From: Deltaproteobacteria bacterium
GTDB lineage: Bacteria > Myxococcota_A > Polyangia > Polyangiales > Ga0077539
Direction of reading: 5' to 3'
Assembly: GCA_947494865.1 (NCBI GenBank)
Contig: CANMAT010000092.1
Span: forward strand, 1-9,746
Length of the DNA: 9,746 nucleotides
How positions within the stretch are numbered: the stretch's first letter is position 1; each line of letters starts with the position of its first letter. Position numbers and translations under genes: made by a program. A model generated the notes under the pieces. The model did no database searches. It worked only from the letters and a program-made list of their open reading frames with translations, and was not told the DNA's origin. This document shows, piece by piece, positions 1 to 7,439 of the stretch.

Positions 1-538
1 GCGCGGCGCTCCTCGGCCTCGCGGCGGCGGCGCTCCTCTTCGGGGTCGACGGGCGCGGGGCCCAGCGACGCGGGGTCGAAGAGCCGCTCGAGCATCGAGC
101 GAATCGTGTCGCCGGCCGTGTCGCCGCCCACGTTCTCTTCGCGCGTCGCGGCGCGCGCGGTCGCGGCCTCGGTGATCGTGAGGGTGAGCACATACTGCCC
201 CGAGAGCGGGCGCACGGTGCCCGCGATCGCGTGCGTCGCGCGCAGGTTGCGGGCGAAGGTCGCCACGTTCTGCGCGTCGCGCGGGGCGTCGACGCCGAGG
301 GCCATCGCGACCGCCGAGCGCTCCGACACGGTCACCCCGCGGGTCATGAGCGCGTTGCGCACGGCGGCCTCGGCGTCGGCGATGAGGTCTTGCGTGGCGT
401 TGCCCGTGAAGGGCAACACGGCCACGGTGGCCTGCGCGGTGGGAGCGTTGGCGACGGGCTGCGCGAGGGCCGTCGAGGGCGACCCCGCGGCCGCTCCCGC
501 GAAGGCCGCCAACGCGCACACGGCGAGGGCCGCGCGCC

Positions 539-542
<4 letters not shown>
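1..542 (-). CDS. Secreted CsgG/TolB-N-like protein, C-terminus cut by window edge
   Basis: The frame opens with an ATG at 542-540, inside the ATGA that also holds the ftsK stop, so the two genes overlap by 4 bp and are probably translationally coupled. It stays open for 180 codons to the left edge, so the C-terminus is missing. Residues 1-27 look like a Sec signal peptide: Arg2-Arg3, an Ala/Leu-rich core and an ALA|Q cleavage site. The mature part has an AVLPF strand (about residues 40-44), a region resembling helix-strand 'G-V-T-V-S-E-R-S', and later 'A-I-A-G-T-V' followed by 'YVLTLTITEAAT'. This order (AVLPF, xxVxER, xxGTV, LTLxxxxxxT) resembles the CsgG/TolB N-terminal/FlgO-like fold of periplasmic or outer-membrane-associated proteins. 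The visible end is a charged Glu/Arg stretch, likely a coiled coil or linker to another domain. That the gene is real and exported is well supported. The family is a moderate call made by eye, and the function is unknown. Confidence 0.8.
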
Positions 543-3436
<2,894 letters not shown>

Positions 3437-3514
3437 GGCGAGCGGATCACGGCGTATGTTGGCAGGCGGAGACGGCACGGCGCGATTGGTAGCCACAACG
3501 GAGCGCAGACGGCC

Positions 3515-3546
3515 AGATAACGGCAGACTCGCCCGCGACGCTTCAA
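3515..3546 (-). promoter_or_regulatory. Weak candidate promoter for ftsK
   Basis: Reading leftwards, TTGAAG (3546-3541) is followed by TTATCT (3520-3515). The 20-bp spacer is longer than the usual 16-18, and a shifted -10 such as CGTTAT would give 18. It lies upstream of the preferred GTG start (3436) but downstream of the alternative ATG at 3580, so if it is real it supports the shorter FtsK. The match is weak. Confidence 0.22.
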
Positions 3547-3589
3547 CGGGTGGCGGCGCGAAGGTTCGGCGGGGGCACACGGTCCGCTG

Positions 3590-3617
3590 TTGACCCGCGC
3601 ACCGGAGCGTTTAGGAT
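3590..3617 (+). promoter_or_regulatory. Sigma-70-type promoter for the lipoprotein/FHA cluster
   Basis: TTGACC (3590-3595) and TAGGAT (3612-3617) are separated by 16 bp. The -35 matches five of six consensus bases and the -10 resembles housekeeping promoters of myxobacteria. Transcription would start near 3624, leaving a leader of about 100 nt before the lipoprotein ATG at 3727. It stands out against GC-rich surroundings and lies in the divergent intergenic region, as expected. No other good promoter was found before the first FHA gene, so that gene probably depends on this one. Confidence 0.6.
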
Positions 3618-3643
3618 CGCGCGCACGTTGGGATCCGCGTTCA

Positions 3644-3665
3644 TCGGTTCGCCGAAGGCCCCTTC
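3644..3665 (+). other. Two small adjacent inverted repeats in the 5' leader
   Basis: TCGG-ttcg-CCGA (3644-3655) is followed by the overlapping GAAGG-cc-CCTTC (3654-3665). They lie 25-50 nt downstream of the predicted transcription start. They could be short RNA hairpins or a repressor half-site array. The stems are only 4 and 5 bp, so chance occurrence in GC-rich DNA is quite possible. Confidence 0.2.
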
Positions 3666-3716
3666 TGAGCGTCGCGACCCCTAATTTTCTGCCGCGCGTT
3701 TGCAACCGCCCCGTCG

Positions 3717-3721
3717 AGGAG
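3717..3721 (+). promoter_or_regulatory. Shine-Dalgarno that sets the lipoprotein start
   Basis: AGGAG ends 5 nt before the ATG at 3727. It decides between that ATG and the in-frame TTG at 3700, which has no such site and would put extra residues in front of the signal peptide. It is the only clear Shine-Dalgarno among the plus-strand genes here. Confidence 0.8.
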
Positions 3722-3726
3722 CATTG

Positions 3727-5274
3727 ATGCGTTCGATCTGTCAAAGGGCCGCCCTCACCGCGGCGATCATGCTGGTGATCTCGGGCTGCAACGTTTCCGA
3801 CGCCGACATCGAGCACTGGAAGCACACGCAGCGCGGCCCCCGCAAGATCACCACCGTCCTCGTCGAGAACCGCTACGACGCGTCCATGCGCGTGCACGCG
3901 GCGCGGGCGCTCATCGAGATGAAGCACCCGAACGCGAGCGGCCTCGAGCTGCTTCAGAGCGCGTTTCAGTCGATGGCTCCGTCCGATCGCGAGCCCATCG
4001 TGCACACGCTCGTGACCGAGCTCCAGGGCATGCTGGCGGCGCAGCCGGGCACCAGCGCGCAGGGCCCCACCGAGCAGCAGATCAAGGCCAAAGACGCCGC
4101 GTACGTGCTGCTCCGCGGCGACGGCCGCGCCTCCTTCGCCAACGCCGAAGACCGCACCGCGCTCGCCAACATGGTGCTCGACTGGGTGCTCGCCGACTTC
4201 AACACCCGCGCCCTCGCGGGGTCGTACACCGCCGAGCAGATCGTGCAGGCCATCGGCCCCTCGTCGGCCGATCGCCTCTCGCAAGCCGTGGCCTTCAGCG
4301 AGCAAGCCATCCCCGTGGCGGTCGAGATCGCCAAGCTCGTCAACGGTATCGCGACGCCGCAGGGCAAGCAGGCCACCACCGCGCGCATCGTCGCCGTGGC
4401 CACCGAGATCGAAGCCACCGCGGGCGACGCCCGCCTCGGCGAGATCGCGACGCGACTCCTCCGGGCCGCCAACCGGCCGACCGACCCCGCGGCCGTCGCG
4501 CGCGGCGTCACGGCCCTCCGCACGCAGTATCTCACGGTGCTCTACGAGGCCGTTCGCACGCTGGGCCAGCCCAACGGCACCGACTACCTGCTCAACGTGG
4601 CGAGCAACGCGGCCACGCCCCTCGATCGCCGCAAGCTCGCCCTCACGGCCATGGCCAACGGCGTCACCGCCCCCCACGCGCAGCGACTCCTGAGCGTGGT
4701 GAACTGCGCGCCCGGCCCGACGTGCGACATCGACCTCCGCGGCCTCGCCGTCGATCGCATCGGCGAGACGCGCGAGCGGAGCATCATCCCGGGGCTATTC
4801 TCGCTCTTCGACACGGCCAACGGGGTCGCCGCCGACCAGAGCTTCACCATCCGGTGGAAGCTCGGCGAAGCGATCATCAAGCTGGGCGGCGCGGCGATCA
4901 TCCCCGAGTTCATGCAGCACCTCGGCGCGGCGCGGAGCGCGCCCTTCGCGGGCTTCACGTTCGCCGAGCTCAACGGCGAGGCGCAGGCCCTGGGCGACCT
5001 CGCGCCGCCGCCGCGCGAGTCGCTGCGCGGGTTCCTCGCGAACACCCACCCCGTGCCGGTGCGCGTGCTCGCGATGATGTTCCTCGGCATCAAGGGCGAG
5101 CAGGCCGACCTCGCCGCGCTCCAGCCGTACGTGAGCGAGGCCACGCCGGTGACCGGCGAGGGGTGGACCGACGCGCAGCTCACGACCGTAGGCGCCGTCG
5201 CGACGCGCACGCGACAGAGCCTCGAGCAGACGCTCCGCCAGGGACAGCAGACCCCCACCGGCGCCAACCGCTAG
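3727..5274 (+). CDS. Helical-repeat (HEAT-like) lipoprotein
   Basis: 515-aa exported lipoprotein. Residues 1-20 are a signal peptide with Arg2 and Arg7, a hydrophobic core, and the lipobox I-S-G-Cys21, so Cys21 should be acylated and the protein membrane-anchored. The rest is almost all alpha-helical, with recurring helix pairs such as 'SMRVHAARALIEMKHPNAS', 'DRRKLALTAMANGV' and 'WKLGEAIIKLGGAAII', which resemble degenerate HEAT repeats, a scaffold for binding proteins. Cys327 and Cys333 (C-x5-C) could form a disulfide in the periplasm. No catalytic motif is visible. The start is fixed by AGGAG at 3717-3721. The next gene begins 23 bp after the stop with no obvious promoter between, so the two are probably co-transcribed. 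That links an envelope scaffold to an FHA protein. I do not recognise a named family; the HEAT assignment is by pattern, and the function is unknown. Confidence 0.88.
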   Translation: MRSICQRAALTAAIMLVISGCNVSDADIEHWKHTQRGPRKITTVLVENRYDASMRVHAARALIEMKHPNASGLELLQSAFQSMAPSDREPIVHTLVTELQGMLAAQPGTSAQGPTEQQIKAKDAAYVLLRGDGRASFANAEDRTALANMVLDWVLADFNTRALAGSYTAEQIVQAIGPSSADRLSQAVAFSEQAIPVAVEIAKLVNGIATPQGKQATTARIVAVATEIEATAGDARLGEIATRLLRAANRPTDPAAVARGVTALRTQYLTVLYEAVRTLGQPNGTDYLLNVASNAATPLDRRKLALTAMANGVTAPHAQRLLSVVNCAPGPTCDIDLRGLAVDRIGETRERSIIPGLFSLFDTANGVAADQSFTIRWKLGEAIIKLGGAAIIPEFMQHLGAARSAPFAGFTFAELNGEAQALGDLAPPPRESLRGFLANTHPVPVRVLAMMFLGIKGEQADLAALQPYVSEATPVTGEGWTDAQLTTVGAVATRTRQSLEQTLRQGQQTPTGANR

Positions 5275-5297
5275 AACGCAGTGACGGACCATTCGCC

Positions 5298-6371
5298 ATG
5301 ATGCCCGATCCCCAGAACAAGAATCCTCGGACGTTCCAGTGCCGCGACTACCTCTGGGACGCGTTCGAGGCCATCGCCCACGAGATGGACTGCACGCCTG
5401 ACTCGATCGTCAACGAAGCGATGCGAGTGTACCTCCAGTCGAAGGGCCGCGGCGGCCCGATGGCCGACATCCCCGAGCCCCTCGAGCCCCGCGCCGGCGG
5501 CGGCTTTCGCCCGCCCAACCAGGGCATGGGCCAGCAGGGCATGGGCCAGCAGGGCATGGCCCAGCAGGGCATGGGCGGCATGCAGCGTCCGGGGATGTCC
5601 GGCGCGCCGCCTCCGATGGGCAACCAGCAGCGCCCGGGGATGCCCGGCGCGCCGCCCCCGATGCCGGGGATGCCCACGCAGATGCAGGGTCAGGGTCAGC
5701 GCCCGCCGATGCCTCCGCTCAACCAGGGCGCCCCGCAGGGAATGTCCTCGCAGCAGGGCATGCAGCAGGCTCCGAGGCTCCCGCCGCTCGGCGGTCAGCC
5801 CGGGGGGCTGCCTCCCATGAACCCCAACGCGCAGCGCCCGCAGGGAGGCCCCGGCGCGCTCCCCAACCCGGGCGCCATGATGGGCCAGCAGCGTGCTCCC
5901 ACGCAGATGCCTGGAGCTCCATCGCAAATGGGCGCTCCGATGCAGCAGCCGATGGGCCAGCAGGGCGGAATGGGCGCGCAGCGCCCGATGGCGCCGCCTC
6001 CCCAGCAGCAGCAGCAACAGCAGCACATGCCGCCGCCGCAGCAGCCCATGGCGCCGCCGCAGCGCCCGCCGCAGCAGCAGGGCCGCCAGGGCGGCACCCT
6101 CGTGGCCATCTACGAGGGCCAGCAGTACCCCGTCACGAAAGAAGAGTTCGTGATCGGCCGCGGCCAGAAGACCAGCGACCTCACCATTCGCGACTCCAAC
6201 GTGTCGCGTCGCCACGCGTGCGTGGTGCTCTACAACGGCCAGTACTGGATCGTCGATCAGCAGAGCACCAACGGCGTCGAGTTCAACGGCGTCAAGGTCG
6301 ACAAGAAGGTCGTCGAACACGGCGACCTCTATCGCATCTGCGATCACGAGATTCAGTTCGTATACCGCTGA
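5298..6371 (+). CDS. RHH-like/FHA domain protein with long Gln/Met/Pro-rich linker (paralogue 1)
   Basis: 357 aa in three parts. Residues 11-50 fit a ribbon-helix-helix fold: a strand (RTFQCR), a helix (YLWDAFEAIAHEM), a turn at Cys32, and a second helix (DSIVNEAMRVYLQS) like the 'SELIREALREYL' helix of CopG/Arc proteins. Residues 51-266 are disordered and rich in Gln, Met, Gly and Pro, with MGQQG repeats and a seven-Gln run. Residues 267-357 are an FHA domain, a phosphothreonine-binding module, with the key blocks present: Gly287-Arg288, Ser303-Arg-Arg-His306 and Ser323-Thr-Asn-Gly326. The open frame extends far upstream through the lipoprotein gene. The ATG at 5298 is chosen because the domain then starts in the same register as the paralogue at 6615 and follows the lipoprotein stop by 23 bp. 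The Shine-Dalgarno is weak. The FHA call is firm; RHH and DNA binding are inferred from pattern. There is no signal peptide, so it should be cytoplasmic. Confidence 0.92.
   Translation: MMPDPQNKNPRTFQCRDYLWDAFEAIAHEMDCTPDSIVNEAMRVYLQSKGRGGPMADIPEPLEPRAGGGFRPPNQGMGQQGMGQQGMAQQGMGGMQRPGMSGAPPPMGNQQRPGMPGAPPPMPGMPTQMQGQGQRPPMPPLNQGAPQGMSSQQGMQQAPRLPPLGGQPGGLPPMNPNAQRPQGGPGALPNPGAMMGQQRAPTQMPGAPSQMGAPMQQPMGQQGGMGAQRPMAPPPQQQQQQQHMPPPQQPMAPPQRPPQQQGRQGGTLVAIYEGQQYPVTKEEFVIGRGQKTSDLTIRDSNVSRRHACVVLYNGQYWIVDQQSTNGVEFNGVKVDKKVVEHGDLYRICDHEIQFVYR
5526..5570 (+). repeat. Three tandem 15-bp repeats encoding MGQQG units
   Basis: Units at 5526-5540, 5541-5555 and 5556-5570; the first two are identical and the third has one base change (Gly to Ala). 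A truncated fourth (ATGGGC) follows at 5571. The 5-codon unit keeps the frame and builds the Gln/Met/Gly-rich start of the linker in the first FHA protein. Confidence 0.9.
5583..5663 (+). repeat. Two near-identical 36-bp units, 45-bp period, in the FHA-1 linker
   Basis: Bases 5583-5618 and 5628-5663 differ at three positions, one of which changes Ser to Pro. They encode the unit QRPGM(S/P)GAPPPM. The 45-bp period is 15 codons. With the adjacent 15-bp repeats, this shows the linker growing by in-frame duplication. Confidence 0.8.
6003..6023 (+). repeat. Seven-codon polyglutamine run
   Basis: Six CAG codons and one CAA encode seven Gln (residues 236-242 of the first FHA protein), followed by His-Met-Pro-Pro. 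The near-pure CAG tract is a likely slippage site, so its length may vary between strains. Confidence 0.9.
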
Positions 6372-6436
6372 GCCCGCGCGCTCCCACCCGTCGCTCGACA
6401 CCAACTTTTACGCGAGCCTTCGACGGCGCCTGCGGC

Positions 6437-6466
6437 CGGTGCGGAGAGAACTTTCCCTCCGCGCCG
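6437..6466 (+). other. GC hairpin between the two FHA genes
   Basis: Arms 6437-6446 and 6457-6466 pair over 10 bp (one G-T) around a 10-nt loop, 65 nt after the first FHA stop. No T-run follows, so it is not a classical terminator. It could slow 3' decay or attenuate expression of the second FHA gene. The rest of the 243-bp gap (6372-6614) shows no convincing promoter, although its length allows one. Confidence 0.35.
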
Positions 6467-6614
6467 CGGCTGGTGGTAACGTGCCGTCGAACTTCTCTGC
6501 GAAGGAGCCTCCCAGGCAGGTGATTTCGTCGCCCGTCTGTGTCCTCTGAGGCCGCTGATACCTTCCGCCGAGACGGACGCCCACCCGTAGAAATGCGGCC
6601 GGTTGTTGGACCCC

Positions 6615-7385
6615 ATGACCGAAGATCCGAACCGCAAGTCACTCCGCCAGTTTCAGTGCCGTGACTACCTCTGGGACACCTTCGAACAGATGTCTCAAGA
6701 CCTGGAGTGCTCGGTCGACTACCTCATCAACGAGGCGATGCGCCACTACGCCCGAAGCCAGGGCAAGTTGCGTCAGACCATCGCGCCCGGCAGCGTGGCG
6801 AGGCCGCCGGTTGGGGGCCCACCGGGCGCTCCCAGCATGGGGATGAGCGGCCCGCAGCGTCCGATGTCGGGCTCGCCGGGCCCCATGCCGCGCACCGCCG
6901 CGCCGCCTCCGATGGGCGGCCCCAACGGCATGCGCCCGATGCAGCAGCCCCCCCTCAACGCAGGCTACGTGCAGCCGCAGCAGCGGCAGGCGCCCAACCC
7001 GGGCGCCCCGATGCCCCAGGGGCTCCCCGCGGGTGGTGGCTACGGTCAGCCGCAGCAGCCGCAGCGCGTGGCGCAGCCGCCGGCGTACCCCGGCGCGGCG
7101 ACGGGCCCGGTGCTCTACGCCGTGTTCGAGGGGCAGAAGTACCCCATCGTCAAAGACGAGTTCTACATCGGCCGCAGCAACAAGAGCTGCGACCTCATCG
7201 TGAAGGACCCCAACGTGTCGCGGCAGCACGCCCGCATCGTGCGCCACCAGGGCCAGTTCTGGATGGTCGACATGGGGAGCACCAACGGCATCGAGTTTCA
7301 GGGCACGCGCGTCGACCGTCGCCCCATCGGCGAGGGCGACGTGTTTCGCATCTGCGACCACGAGATCGTCTTCACGTACCGCTGA
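6615..7385 (+). CDS. RHH-like/FHA domain protein, shorter linker (paralogue 2)
   Basis: 256 aa, with the same three-part plan as the gene at 5298. Residues 11-50 are RHH-like; 22 of the 40 positions are identical to the paralogue with no gap, including FQCRDYLWD and NEAMR. Residues 51-165 are a Pro/Gly/Gln/Met-rich disordered linker, about 100 residues shorter and without long perfect repeats. Residues 166-256 are an FHA domain with Gly186-Arg187, Ser202-Arg-Gln-His205 and Ser222-Thr-Asn-Gly225; 50 of 91 positions match the paralogue without gaps, and both proteins end RICDHEI-x-F-x-YR immediately before the stop. The ATG at 6615 is chosen over the TTG codons at 6603 and 6606 because it gives the same register as paralogue 1. 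The upstream GGA is a weak Shine-Dalgarno. No signal peptide. The gene may be read from the upstream promoter or from one not recognised in the 243-bp gap. Confidence 0.93.
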   Translation: MTEDPNRKSLRQFQCRDYLWDTFEQMSQDLECSVDYLINEAMRHYARSQGKLRQTIAPGSVARPPVGGPPGAPSMGMSGPQRPMSGSPGPMPRTAAPPPMGGPNGMRPMQQPPLNAGYVQPQQRQAPNPGAPMPQGLPAGGGYGQPQQPQRVAQPPAYPGAATGPVLYAVFEGQKYPIVKDEFYIGRSNKSCDLIVKDPNVSRQHARIVRHQGQFWMVDMGSTNGIEFQGTRVDRRPIGEGDVFRICDHEIVFTYR

Positions 7386-7394
7386 GCGCAGGCC

Positions 7395-7428
7395 GCGCCC
7401 TCCCCTCCCACGCGATGCGGGAGGGCGC
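7395..7428. terminator. GC hairpin between convergent genes, probable shared terminator
   Basis: GCGCCCTCCC (7395-7404) pairs perfectly over 10 bp with GGGAGGGCGC (7419-7428) around a 14-nt loop. It starts 10 nt after the stop of the second FHA gene and lies 12 nt beyond the stop of the convergent minus-strand gene. Only TT follows on the plus strand and no T-run on the minus strand, so it is a tailless, probably bidirectional terminator, a form common in high-GC bacteria. A register-shifted pairing using the second CTCCC is also possible. Confidence 0.65.
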
Positions 7429-7439
7429 TTGAAACACCT

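Noticed and set aside
3437..3726. Possible dif site next to ftsK
   Set aside because: No AT-rich 28-bp sequence with two XerC/D-like half-sites is present; the only AT-rich patch is about 10 bp.
4722..5297. 192-codon upstream extension of the first FHA frame
   Set aside because: It overlaps the lipoprotein gene in another frame and is Arg/His-rich. The paralogue begins at the position matching 5298, so the extension is not coding.
5526..5663. Possible CRISPR-like array from regularly spaced repeats
   Set aside because: The repeats are in frame, adjacent or nearly so, encode low-complexity protein, and have no unique spacers.
5271..6404. 377-codon minus-strand frame opposite the first FHA gene
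   Set aside because: Leu/His/Arg-rich antisense of the Gln/Met-rich linker, with no recognisable domain.
6536..6565. Possible promoter for the second FHA gene around TGATACC
   Set aside because: There is a partial extended -10 but no -35 at a suitable distance, so it was not listed as a feature.
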